Below are positions 1 through 7,942 of a stretch of 19,396 nucleotides of DNA, piece after piece. How positions within the stretch are numbered: the stretch's first letter is position 1; each line of letters begins with the position of its first letter. The position numbers and the translations under genes were made by a program. This DNA comes from JAGOSA01 sp039795715. GTDB lineage: Bacteria; Patescibacteriota; Minisyncoccia; Phycocordibacterales; UBA9973. The notes under the pieces are model-generated. The model was not told where the DNA came from. It saw only the letters and a program-made list of their open reading frames with translations, and did not search any database. The stretch is from positions 1 to 19,396 of the forward strand of contig JBDKLD010000054.1 in assembly GCA_039795715.1 (NCBI GenBank), written 5' to 3'.

Positions 1-185
1 CTAAGGAAAAGATCTTCAGCACAACTTTCTAGATACATTAAAGTTTTTTCTTGATTTAATTGGCTTCTCGAAGATTGCCCTTCACCAATTGAAAGTTCAG
101 TAAAACTAACTGCGACAATGAGCGAAACTAATGAAAGAATCAGCACTGCTATTATTGCGACATATCCATGATTATTTTTATTCAT
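1..185 (-). CDS. PilX-like pilus assembly protein, N-terminal part (cut by window edge)
   Basis: An open frame starts at ATG 185-183 and runs off the left edge without a stop, giving 61 codons. It begins MNKNNHGYVAIIAVLILSL, a short polar lead followed by one long hydrophobic segment (about residues 8-28) and then SFTELSIGEGQSS. This is the layout of PilX-type N-terminal domains, minor pilus components that lack the classical GFxxxE cleavage motif. The upstream prepilin stops 3 nt before this ATG (TAA-TAT-ATG), so it is very probably the eighth gene of the pilus operon and translated by coupling. The rest of the protein is outside the window, so the assignment rests on the N-terminus and the context. 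Confidence 0.6.
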   Translation of the reverse strand, partial: MNKNNHGYVAIIAVLILSLVSLIVAVSFTELSIGEGQSSRSQLNQEKTLMYLESCAEDLFL

Positions 186-188
186 ATA

Positions 189-728
189 TTAGAATTCAGA
201 ATTAGAACTATTGGGAGAAACACTACCTTCAAGTACAAGACTTTCTTTTGATCCAGACTTTGAAGCATCATTATTTACTACCATTTCTAGATGAAAAAAG
301 ACGTGACGAAAATTGATACCCGCTGAACCATCGGTAAAAACTAAACTTGTTACAGTTACAGGGGAACTCGTAAGTGGTGTCCAGGTAGTGCCATTGTCTC
401 TAGATATACGGAGCACTCCATTTAAAACATCGACTCTAGCAAAATCTAGGAGTGTGGTAGAGAAGTACCCTAAATATCCACTTGTTCCTACAAGTTCAGT
501 ACCGCTCTGAATATGACTTAAATTGTACATATTTCTCATTTCATTTGACAATCTTCTGTTGACAAACCTAGCCTGTGAATACAGGTCAACTTTTGAGAAA
601 AATTTTGAACGCATTGTGGTAACATTTAATAAATACGGAATAATACTAATCAGTAAAATACTCAATAAGGCAACGTAGACAAGAGCCTCTACCAATGTTA
701 TTCCTTTATTTTTAAAATATGTATTCAT
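189..728 (-). CDS. Minor type IV prepilin, PulJ/PilW-like
   Basis: The protein has 179 residues with a class III prepilin signal: a basic leader MNTYFKNKG, cleavage expected after Gly9, mature sequence ITLVEALVYVALL with Glu at +5, and a hydrophobic helix to about residue 31. Downstream lies a helical stretch with ARFVNRRLSNEMRN and then a beta-rich domain containing SRDNGTTWTPLT, like PulJ/PilW minor pilins that cap or prime the fibre. It would be inserted in the inner membrane, cut by a PilD-type peptidase (not in this window) and assembled by the PilB/PilC encoded upstream. A TTG 12 nt upstream could extend the frame, but ATG 728 is preferred because it follows the previous stop by 1 nt (TAA-T-ATG), as elsewhere in the operon. 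Confidence 0.75.
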   Translation of the reverse strand: MNTYFKNKGITLVEALVYVALLSILLISIIPYLLNVTTMRSKFFSKVDLYSQARFVNRRLSNEMRNMYNLSHIQSGTELVGTSGYLGYFSTTLLDFARVDVLNGVLRISRDNGTTWTPLTSSPVTVTSLVFTDGSAGINFRHVFFHLEMVVNNDASKSGSKESLVLEGSVSPNSSNSEF

Positions 729-729
729 A

Positions 730-2343
730 TTATTTCTCAATTATATTTACTTGGTGAGCGCTATCACTTCCAGCAACAACAACCACATCCAAGGAGTCAC
801 TGACAGCTATCCCATATGTGCGCCCGCCAACATCTAGTGCGGTTAAGGAAAATGGATTTTGGAAGTTACCAATATCAACAATACTTACTCCGAGCTGAAA
901 CATATTAGAAGCAATAAATAAACAAGGGCTTTTATTACTAAACGCCATATCATTTATGAAGTTAACATCAACGTCACCATTTTGACTTGACGCGACAAAA
1001 CTAACGAGACTTGATGCAAGGTAGCCATTATTAATATCAAAATTTTGTACAGATCCTTGGTTAGAACCGATATAAGGGACCCCAGCACTGTCAACTAATA
1101 TTGATTTTGAACCATTAAAACCAAGGCCGAACAGAAGACGTTGTGTAAAGCTATTTTTTGACGCATATACTGAGCCAAACTCATATGCTGTAGATTGAAG
1201 AATGCGGTTGTCAGTTGATACGAAAACTCTATTTTTATTAACATCTAGCGCGGTAGGACTATCTTGATAGTAATTACTTATACCATCACCTGAGTTAGGA
1301 ATTTCAGTACTTAAATTTGGATTAATAGTTAATGTAGCAGGTGAATTACTTGGTGCAGTAAATTGAAATAAGTTTGGTTGCCCTTGACTGATTGAGTGTT
1401 CACCTTTTATCACATACCCAAGCTTATTGTTTTTATTGACCCATACATCTACTGCTGAATTGGTCCCGGGTAGATCGAGACTGCTGACGAAAACTGGAAA
1501 GCCCGGACTATCCACTATCGAGTAAACCTGAAGTTCTTTTTGTGGATTCTTTGTAGTTATATACAGGTAGCCATTTCTTTCAAAAATGTTGGTAGTATCA
1601 CCATCTACTCTCATGCTATTATATTGGGCATATTCAGCTGGGATTGATTTATTTATTCCTACAACATAGAGATTATCTCCTGGATCAATTTCGTTTGTTA
1701 CCACATACGCATAATTGCCCTTAATTACGACTTTTAATGCGTCATAATTTGAGGGAAAAGTAATTGATTGGACGACATGTAGACTGTCCCATCCCTGACA
1801 AACTGCAGGCACTAGTTGAACAGTCTGTCTGTAGTCAGTCAAATACTTATATATACTTCTTGAAAACTGTCGGCCCTTTGTTGCCCAACTAACAGTTGCT
1901 GTAACCTTAACCGTATCTCCAGTGACTAGACTATTGGGAGTACCGACAGGGACAAGTGAGAAATCAGAGTTTTTCCTTGCCATTCCTTCAATCGTTACAT
2001 AGCGAGTATATTTCCCATCAATCAAGTCGCTTGTTCCTTCACCACTCAATTGCCATATAGCACCGGGTACAGCAGGATTTGCTGACGCGAGACCGGAACG
2101 AGCTACGGGAAAATTAATATCATAAAAGGTATTATCTCTCATCGTTTTTACTTTATCTATTGTATCTCTCAATATCACACTAGCCCGCACCTCATCAGCA
2201 CTCAAAAGACTCGCATTGAGACTTTGTGTAATAATGCCGATAGACGCTGTCGCAAAAAGTATAAATGCCGCAGCCGCGACAACAATTTCGAGGATTGAAA
2301 ATCCTTTTTGTTTTTTTTGTTTTTTAAAGATATTTCTTAACAT
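730..2343 (-). CDS. Large prepilin with probable LVIVD-type beta-propeller C-terminal domain
   Basis: The protein has 537 residues, three times the size of an ordinary pilin. The N-terminus is a prepilin signal, KKQKKQKG|FSILEIVVAAAAF, with cleavage after Gly14, Glu at +5 and a helix to about residue 36. Residues ~40-175 look like a pilin-type globular part. From ~180 to the end there are recurring beta-strand units such as LQVYSIVDSPGFPVFVSSLD and VSIVDIGNFQNPFSLTALDV, each followed by a YV- or VVV-type strand. These resemble LVIVD repeats of surface beta-propellers. The inference is a pilus-tip or minor subunit carrying an extracellular binding domain. It sits between two other prepilin genes; its start is 13 nt after the previous stop. 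The repeat count was not determined, and another propeller family remains possible. Confidence 0.72.
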   Translation of the reverse strand: MLRNIFKKQKKQKGFSILEIVVAAAAFILFATASIGIITQSLNASLLSADEVRASVILRDTIDKVKTMRDNTFYDINFPVARSGLASANPAVPGAIWQLSGEGTSDLIDGKYTRYVTIEGMARKNSDFSLVPVGTPNSLVTGDTVKVTATVSWATKGRQFSRSIYKYLTDYRQTVQLVPAVCQGWDSLHVVQSITFPSNYDALKVVIKGNYAYVVTNEIDPGDNLYVVGINKSIPAEYAQYNSMRVDGDTTNIFERNGYLYITTKNPQKELQVYSIVDSPGFPVFVSSLDLPGTNSAVDVWVNKNNKLGYVIKGEHSISQGQPNLFQFTAPSNSPATLTINPNLSTEIPNSGDGISNYYQDSPTALDVNKNRVFVSTDNRILQSTAYEFGSVYASKNSFTQRLLFGLGFNGSKSILVDSAGVPYIGSNQGSVQNFDINNGYLASSLVSFVASSQNGDVDVNFINDMAFSNKSPCLFIASNMFQLGVSIVDIGNFQNPFSLTALDVGGRTYGIAVSDSLDVVVVAGSDSAHQVNIIEK

Positions 2344-2356
2344 AGTAATTCGTACT

Positions 2357-2881
2357 CTAATTCACCGCAACAGTTCCCTCTTGATATGTCGTAAGTGTTC
2401 GTACTTCATCTGTATCACTCGTTACATTTATTGTAACAGGTAAACCTGCCACAGGTACGGTGCTGGCAAATCCCGTCAAACGATCAAAATGTATTTCCAA
2501 GTTCTGTCCAGAAAAACCGGTAAGCGTCACGCCCGAAGGCAAAGAAATTTTCTCATCATAAGCTGGATCACGAGTAATGTAATCAATTCCAGTATTGTTG
2601 AGGTTTGGATTGCCGGGGCATAGACAAAAAAGTGTCGCACTACTGCTACCCAAATACACACCCCAACCACTATTACGGGAAAGTGTCATTGAATAAAATT
2701 GGGCTTTTCGTAAATGCTCACGAAGTTGACGAACTCCGACATCGACGTTGTTACGAAAGAGAAAACCTGAAAATATATTTATCGCCCCCGCAGTTAGTAT
2801 AAGAATAATTGCCAGAACCAAGAGCACTTCGACGAGCGTGAAGGCTTCTTGCTTATTCTTTCTGTAAAAGAGTGACGGCAT
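2357..2881 (-). CDS. Type IV prepilin / pseudopilin, GspH/FimT-like
   Basis: The protein has 174 residues. The N-terminus is RKNKQEA|FTLVEVLLVLAII, a prepilin signal with Glu18 at +5 and a hydrophobic helix to about residue 36. The residue before the predicted cut is Ala13 rather than the usual Gly, which some prepilins tolerate. Next come FRNNVDVGVRQLREHLRKAQ, typical of the amphipathic helix after the membrane segment in GspH/FimT pilins, and a beta-rich C-terminal half including a CLCPG turn and a DRLTGFAS segment. The start lies 3 nt after the pilC stop (TAA-ACT-ATG). It could be the major pilin or a minor one; the sequence alone does not decide, because no pilin in the window is clearly the most abundant subunit. 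Confidence 0.75.
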   Translation of the reverse strand: MPSLFYRKNKQEAFTLVEVLLVLAIILILTAGAINIFSGFLFRNNVDVGVRQLREHLRKAQFYSMTLSRNSGWGVYLGSSSATLFCLCPGNPNLNNTGIDYITRDPAYDEKISLPSGVTLTGFSGQNLEIHFDRLTGFASTVPVAGLPVTINVTSDTDEVRTLTTYQEGTVAVN

Positions 2882-2884
2882 AGT

Positions 2885-3961
2885 TTATTGCACCTGACCA
2901 GTGAAATTGTAAATTGGAGTAATAATAGCCATGGCAATAAAGCCGACGACGAGACCGACCAAGACTAGAATGAATGGTTCGATAATAGTCCCAAGGTTTT
3001 TGGTAAAGTTATCTGTTGCTTCCTCGTAGTAATCCGCTAAATATGAGAAAGAATCCGACAAACTGCCCGAGCGCTCACCAACGCCGATCATGCGCTTGGT
3101 CATCGGCGGAAATTTCTTCTCTGGAATTTGCTCGACGCTTTCTTCGAGTGACATACCCTTGGTTACACCATTTTGCATAATAATAATGTACCTCTTGAAA
3201 ACTTCGCTAGTTGTCGCGCCATATACAACTTCAAAAGCTCTGCCGATTGGCAAACCACTTTTTAACATCACGCTCATGTTACGGCTAAATGAAGCCAGCT
3301 GGTAGTTGCGCATAAAAGAAGAGATCGCAGGGATCATAAACAGCACACGTTCAAAAAAGTACCTGACCTTTGGTTTAAGGAGCGCCATCTTGAAAAGAAA
3401 ACCGATGCCGACGAGCCCAAGGAATACCGGGATACCGTACACCTGAGCGTTGTCGGCGACCCAGATAAGTACCCGCGTTGAAAGCGGTAATTTTACATCA
3501 AGCGAAGAAAACAGCTCAGTCAATTTTGGCAATACAAAGATAGCAATACCGAAACCGACGACGACTGCCAATCCTAAGATAACCATCGGATACATGAGGG
3601 CGCCTTTTACTTTGCCTTTGAATTCTTTTTCTTTTTTGAGCGTGTCGGAAATATAACCGAGGTTTTTGACTAGCGTTCCTGATTCCTCGCCGATTTTTAC
3701 CATGTTGACGAAAAATGAATTGAAGAAGTTTGGGTGCATTGCGAGCGCCTCAGAAAGCTCTGTTCCCTCTTCGGACGCGTGCTGGAGTGAGGCGATAATT
3801 TTCTTGATTTTATTATTCTTGGTACCGTCGTAGATGACTTGCATAGCCTCACTCAGCGCCATGCCACTACGCAAAAGCACTGCCAGCTCTTCCGCAAAAA
3901 GTACCTTGTCGGCAGAAGTAATGAAGTCAATTGAAATATTAAAGTTTATATTTTTTTTCAT
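2885..3961 (-). CDS. pilC: Type IV pilus inner-membrane platform protein PilC/GspF
   Basis: The protein has 358 residues, a normal length for the family. It contains the duplicated T2SF domain: the first copy at about residues 20-140 (FAEELAVLLRSGMALSEAM) and the second at about 222-345 (FSRNMSVMLKSGLPIGRAFE). Each copy is followed by hydrophobic membrane segments (around 125-148, 165-190 and 325-352), and GVGERSGSLSDSF is a conserved patch of the second copy. PilC is the polytopic membrane platform that couples PilB ATP hydrolysis to extraction and assembly of pilins. The gene follows pilB with a 3-nt gap (TAA-TAT-ATG) and precedes the prepilins with a 3-nt gap, the usual order of this operon. 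No Shine-Dalgarno sequence is seen. Confidence 0.93.
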   Translation of the reverse strand: MKKNINFNISIDFITSADKVLFAEELAVLLRSGMALSEAMQVIYDGTKNNKIKKIIASLQHASEEGTELSEALAMHPNFFNSFFVNMVKIGEESGTLVKNLGYISDTLKKEKEFKGKVKGALMYPMVILGLAVVVGFGIAIFVLPKLTELFSSLDVKLPLSTRVLIWVADNAQVYGIPVFLGLVGIGFLFKMALLKPKVRYFFERVLFMIPAISSFMRNYQLASFSRNMSVMLKSGLPIGRAFEVVYGATTSEVFKRYIIIMQNGVTKGMSLEESVEQIPEKKFPPMTKRMIGVGERSGSLSDSFSYLADYYEEATDNFTKNLGTIIEPFILVLVGLVVGFIAMAIITPIYNFTGQVQ

Positions 3962-3964
3962 ATA

Positions 3965-5629
3965 TTAGCTTTTTGTTGATGCGATTACCTCTTCGAGCGA
4001 CGTGAGCCCGAGAAGTGCTTTGGTAAAACCATCTTCAACCATAGTATGCATTCCTTCTTCGATAGCTTTCAGTTTGAGTTCATTGGCGGTTTTTTTCTCT
4101 GTTACCATTTGCTGGATTGCCGGAGTTACCTCGAGTACTTCAAAAATACAGATACGCCCTTGGTAGCCACTATCATGACAGACCGTACAACCAGAGCCTT
4201 TGTAGAGTCGAAGCTTGTCTTTGCCTTGCGCATGCTTGAGGACGATGTCTTTCGGCAATACTTGCGAAATATCTGCAACACTCATTTCGTATGAAGCAAT
4301 ACAGCGTAGACAAATCCTACGAACTAGACGCTGAGCAACGATAACATTGACCGTCGATGCAATAATGTATGGCTCGATTTTCATTTCCAGAAAACGTGGC
4401 AATGTTGTCGCGGCATCGTTGGTGTGGAGTGTCGAAAGCACCAGGTGACCAGTGAGCGCCGAGTTGACGGCGATGCCGGCTGTTTCTTCGTCTCGAATTT
4501 CTCCAACGTAGATAATGTTCGGGTCTTGGCGCAGAATACTGCGCAAGCCTTCGGCAAATGTCAGGTTGGTTTCGGTATTTACTTGAATCTGATTGAGGCC
4601 TTCGATGTCATATTCCACAGGATCTTCAATTGTCGCGATGTTGCGCTCTCTGGTATTTAAAATTTTCAAAATCGAATACATGGTTGTCGACTTACCACTA
4701 CCAGTTGGACCAGTCGAGAGCACCATGCCGAAAGGTTTTTTGTAGGCTCGTTCGACTTTCTTGAGATCGTCATCATTCATACCGAGATCAGTGAGGCCGT
4801 ACTGGTTGTAGCGCGATGCCAAGAGACGCATGGTGCAGACTTCACCATGGATAACCGGCACGATTGAGATACGAATATCAACTCGCTCATCTTCAAATGT
4901 CATCTGAATTTTTCCGTCTTGAGCACTCATGTGTTCGTCGGTGCGAAGCTTGCCGAGGAACTTGATGCGTGAGACAACTTGCTGATGAATAGCGATTGGT
5001 AAACGGAGCTCTTCATGAAGCACACCATCGATGCGGAAACGCACAACATTTTCGAAACGCTCTGGCTCGATATGTATGTCGGACGCGCGATTGCGATAGC
5101 CGTATTCAACAAGTTTGTAGACAAGTCGCTCAATCGGACCTTCATCGCCTGATGCCGCTCCACTCAAAATAGTCTTGGTGATCTCGGTGAGATTGCGGTT
5201 GTAGGCGGCAAGAGAAAGTTCGACATCGCGAGTCGTCGCGTAAAAAGGCGAAACTTTTTTCTGCATTTTTTTGGCGATACTGTTTATTAGTCTTTGATCG
5301 AGAGGGTCATTGGTCGCAACACTGATGCCGTCTGCTGTGTCATCAAAAACTACCACCCTGTGCCTGCGGGAAAAAGTTTCTGGTAGGAGCGTCAGCAATG
5401 TCTGGCTGGCTTTTTTGTCTCCGAGTTTGGCATATGGCACGCCAATTGTCTCAGAAATAGTCCGTCCTAGGTCTACGTCACTGATGAGGTCATCGCGCAA
5501 GAGCACTTCATCAAATGGAATTTTTTTCTCCTTGCTCTTCTCTAGAGTCGCATCGAGTTTATCCATCGGAATAATGCCGAGCTCATTGAGTGCCATTTTT
5601 AGTTTTTCAGGATCATACACTGTTGTCAT
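3965..5629 (-). CDS. pilB: Type IV pilus assembly ATPase PilB/GspE
   Basis: The protein has 554 residues. An N-terminal MshEN/GspE-N region (about 1-150) is followed by the secretion ATPase core. Visible motifs are GPTGSGKST (Walker A, 307-315), the Asp-box region TIEDPVEY (333-340), NIIYVGEIRD with Glu377 (Walker B), the His-box LSTLHTNDA, and a four-cysteine zinc site C440-x2-C443 with C481-x2-C484, found in extension ATPases (PilB/GspE) and absent from PilT. This is therefore the assembly motor, not the retraction motor. It would sit as a hexamer on the cytoplasmic face of PilC. Its start is 2 nt after the stop of the receiver-domain gene, which links the motor and the response regulator in expression. 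No PilT is present in the window. Confidence 0.95.
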   Translation of the reverse strand: MTTVYDPEKLKMALNELGIIPMDKLDATLEKSKEKKIPFDEVLLRDDLISDVDLGRTISETIGVPYAKLGDKKASQTLLTLLPETFSRRHRVVVFDDTADGISVATNDPLDQRLINSIAKKMQKKVSPFYATTRDVELSLAAYNRNLTEITKTILSGAASGDEGPIERLVYKLVEYGYRNRASDIHIEPERFENVVRFRIDGVLHEELRLPIAIHQQVVSRIKFLGKLRTDEHMSAQDGKIQMTFEDERVDIRISIVPVIHGEVCTMRLLASRYNQYGLTDLGMNDDDLKKVERAYKKPFGMVLSTGPTGSGKSTTMYSILKILNTRERNIATIEDPVEYDIEGLNQIQVNTETNLTFAEGLRSILRQDPNIIYVGEIRDEETAGIAVNSALTGHLVLSTLHTNDAATTLPRFLEMKIEPYIIASTVNVIVAQRLVRRICLRCIASYEMSVADISQVLPKDIVLKHAQGKDKLRLYKGSGCTVCHDSGYQGRICIFEVLEVTPAIQQMVTEKKTANELKLKAIEEGMHTMVEDGFTKALLGLTSLEEVIASTKS

Positions 5630-5631
5630 AT

Positions 5632-5997
5632 TTATTGGAGCAAGCCTTTTATTTTCAAAACAATATCATCTGGCTCTATGTCACTTTTGATAAAATAGTC
5701 GTCCGCACCAAGTGCTTTGGCTTTATCAACATCATCTTTTTGTCCCAAGTTTGATGAAACAATTATCGGCACATCTTTGAGTGCAGGATTTTTATTGATT
5801 TCTTCTAGCACCGCAAAACCGTCTGCACCCGGCATCACCAAATCAAGTACAACAAGATCCGGCACTGTTGTTTTTAAAATAGCGATTGCTTCTTCACCGT
5901 TGGAAGCCAGCAGAACCTCGTAGCCGGTTTTTTCAAGCTTTACGCGATAAGCATTTGCTAGGTATTTATTGTCTTCTGTGACGAGGATTTTTTTCAT
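5632..5997 (-). CDS. Stand-alone CheY-like response regulator receiver
   Basis: The protein has 121 residues and is one receiver domain with no output domain. The acidic pair Glu8/Asp9, phospho-acceptor Asp52 in LVVLDLVMPG, Ser81 in PIIVSSN and Lys104 in YFIKSD are all in place. The start was set at ATG 5997 (MKKILVTEDN); the longer frame back to 6060 would overlap the kinase gene and adds residues unlike a receiver. The gene lies 13 nt after the stop of the histidine kinase and 2 nt before pilB. Established knowledge says single-domain receivers act through protein partners. The inference is that the upstream kinase phosphorylates it and that it modulates the pilus motor or a linked process. 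Direct contact with PilB is not shown by the sequence. Confidence 0.9.
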   Translation of the reverse strand: MKKILVTEDNKYLANAYRVKLEKTGYEVLLASNGEEAIAILKTTVPDLVVLDLVMPGADGFAVLEEINKNPALKDVPIIVSSNLGQKDDVDKAKALGADDYFIKSDIEPDDIVLKIKGLLQ

Positions 5998-6010
5998 GGT
6001 TGTAATTATA

Positions 6011-7825
6011 TTATACGGATTTTTCAAACTTAATATCTGTAGTTGGTATTTCGGAAGCATTTGGCTGAGCTATTTTTTGCTCGGCGATTTTGGCTTCTGG
6101 CGTTTGAGCTTCGTTTGCTTGAACACTTACATTCCCTGTCTCTGGAGAAAGAGTTGCATTTTTTGCAACTTGCAAGGGTAAGGTAAATGAAAAAGTGGTG
6201 CCATGCTTTTCCTCACTTTCAAACCAAATAGTTCCACCGAGTGCTTCGATAATTGCTTTCACCAAATACAGCCCAAGACCCGTTCCCTCTGTATCGTACT
6301 TCTGATTACTCGCACTTCGGTAGAATTTCTCGAAAACATGGTGGCGGTCAATTGCGGGAATGCCATAACCGGTGTCGCGAACTTCGACAATAATATTTTT
6401 CTTGTCACCATCTTGTTTCGCGGCGACTTCTATTTTGCCACCATTCGGCGAATACTTGATGGCATTTGAAATCAAATTCACGAATACTTGTCGCAAGAGC
6501 ATTTGATCACTCATTATATCAGGCAAAATTCCGAACTTGATATTGCATGTCATTTTCTTGGCATCTAGTTCGGGCATAATTTCTGCTCGAACACTCTCCG
6601 CTAGATCTTTGAGGTTAATAACTTCGGATTCAATTTTTATTTTCCCTGATTCTATGCGCGAGACGCTGAGGAATGAATTGATGAGTCCAATCATGCGCTC
6701 GTTTGAAATATCAATGATAGATAGAAATTCTTTTTGTTCAGGCTTTAGCTCCCCCAAGTCACCTTTGAGCAACATTTTGAGGTGCCACTTCATGGCTGAA
6801 AGTGGCGTACGGAGTTGGTGCGAAGCGAGCGAGACGAATTCAGTTTTGGCTTTATCAACTTCGTACTCTTTTGTGAGGTCACGGAAAACAACGACTGCTC
6901 CGACGACCTTGCCATCGGAATGAGTAATCGGCGCTGAACTCTCGGCAATCGGTATGCGATCATTATTTTTTGTCACAATAACCGTTTGACCAGCGGTTTC
7001 AACTTTTTTACCTATGAGCGCTTCAGTGACGAAGTGATTGCTTGGAGCTTTGGTATGCTCATTTTCAAATTCGAGTATTTTGGTGAAGTGCACACCGAGT
7101 GCTTCCATGGCGGTGTAGCCAGATATTTGTTCGGCAATTTGGTTGAAAAGAATAATTACTCCTTTGTCGTCTACGGCAAAAATTGCCTCATTGATGCTTT
7201 CAAAAATTGCGGAATCACGCGCTTGTTGGGATTCGATTTCTTTTTTGCCGATTTCCAAATTGTCGTGGAGTGAATGCGTCACGCGCTTGCTGGTTTCTAT
7301 TTCTTTGGTTTTCTCGCGAAGTTCTTTTTGCTTTTGTGTAAGCTGACGCGCAGTCGAATTCATTTTTTTGGAATTCTCTTTCATTTGTTTTTCCAAACGC
7401 TTATTACCCTCGACAAGGCGCTTGATCCTCATCAATGTCTTCGCAATGAGAATAATAAAGACAAAAAGTAGTGCAACAATGAGAATCGTCGTACTGTACT
7501 CATTTTCATAGTAAAGGTTCGCGGCATCACCATAGAGACGGAAAAAGCCAAAAGCAAAAATGATGCAGGCAGTTGACAGTAAATACGGTCGGTACCTCGG
7601 TGCCCCTGTCGCAATGACTGCGATACCGCCGATCACAAAAGCCAGTGCTGTACGCGGACTCATTTCCCCCATACCAGGGAAAATTGCCTTGAGAAATTCG
7701 TTGTCGAGCGTCCAGCCAACGAGCACCAGACAACCCATGAGCGCGACTGCGGCACAAATGAAAAAAATGATGCGCTGGATGGTAACAATAGTAGTATTTG
7801 TAGAATTATTTGTCTCAGGTTTCAT
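6011..7825 (-). CDS. Membrane PAS-domain sensor histidine kinase, first gene of the pilus operon
   Basis: The protein has 604 residues. Four hydrophobic segments lie at about 17-38, 60-74, 81-97 and 112-130 with only short loops between them, so there is no large external sensor domain. A long charged coiled-coil (about 132-205) leads to a PAS domain (about 205-320, ESINEAIFAVDDKG), then HisKA with His336 in SLASHQLRTPL, and HATPase_c with the N-box around Asn450/Asn454, DTGYGIP (484-490) and GTGLGL (514-519). Residues 552-604 form a low-complexity tail rich in Ala, Gln, Glu and Thr. Signals are probably sensed in the membrane or by the PAS domain. The receiver gene follows after 13 nt, making it the natural phosphotransfer partner. 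Start ATG 7825 has no Shine-Dalgarno sequence. Confidence 0.92.
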   Translation of the reverse strand: MKPETNNSTNTTIVTIQRIIFFICAAVALMGCLVLVGWTLDNEFLKAIFPGMGEMSPRTALAFVIGGIAVIATGAPRYRPYLLSTACIIFAFGFFRLYGDAANLYYENEYSTTILIVALLFVFIILIAKTLMRIKRLVEGNKRLEKQMKENSKKMNSTARQLTQKQKELREKTKEIETSKRVTHSLHDNLEIGKKEIESQQARDSAIFESINEAIFAVDDKGVIILFNQIAEQISGYTAMEALGVHFTKILEFENEHTKAPSNHFVTEALIGKKVETAGQTVIVTKNNDRIPIAESSAPITHSDGKVVGAVVVFRDLTKEYEVDKAKTEFVSLASHQLRTPLSAMKWHLKMLLKGDLGELKPEQKEFLSIIDISNERMIGLINSFLSVSRIESGKIKIESEVINLKDLAESVRAEIMPELDAKKMTCNIKFGILPDIMSDQMLLRQVFVNLISNAIKYSPNGGKIEVAAKQDGDKKNIIVEVRDTGYGIPAIDRHHVFEKFYRSASNQKYDTEGTGLGLYLVKAIIEALGGTIWFESEEKHGTTFSFTLPLQVAKNATLSPETGNVSVQANEAQTPEAKIAEQKIAQPNASEIPTTDIKFEKSV

Positions 7826-7900
7826 TATAAATAGAGCAAGATTTGTTTGGCTATCATTAAAAACTAAGCCGTTGAATTGTGGACGGCGAATCGTACCTCA

Positions 7901-7929
7901 ATTATATGCCGTAATAGCCTTACGGTAAA
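7901..7929 (-). promoter_or_regulatory. Probable promoter of the kinase-pilus operon, with operator-like inverted repeat
   Basis: On the minus strand TTTACC (7929-7924) is followed after exactly 17 nt by TATAAT (7906-7901), close to a sigma70 -35/-10 pair. The spacer contains the inverted repeat CCGTAA-N5-TTACGG (7925-7909), placed where a repressor or regulator would occlude polymerase. The implied 5' leader to the kinase ATG at 7825 is about 70 nt, longer than for most other units here. The hairpin lacks a following T-run, so it is a poor intrinsic terminator for the upstream permease gene. Confidence 0.5.
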
Positions 7930-7942
7930 TGTGCATAACAAA

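Noticed and set aside
5990..6025. TATAAT just before the receiver gene as an internal promoter
   Set aside because: It is formed by the last codons and stop of the kinase gene, is 12 nt from the ATG rather than 6-7, and has no good -35.
5998..6060. N-terminal extension of the receiver protein to 6060
   Set aside because: It would overlap the kinase 3' end, and MKKILVTEDN at 5997 is the normal receiver start.
7500..7512. Single TTTTCAT-like sequence within the pilus kinase gene
   Set aside because: There is no second half-site at the 11-bp period and no -10 at the right spacing, so it is not part of the regulon.
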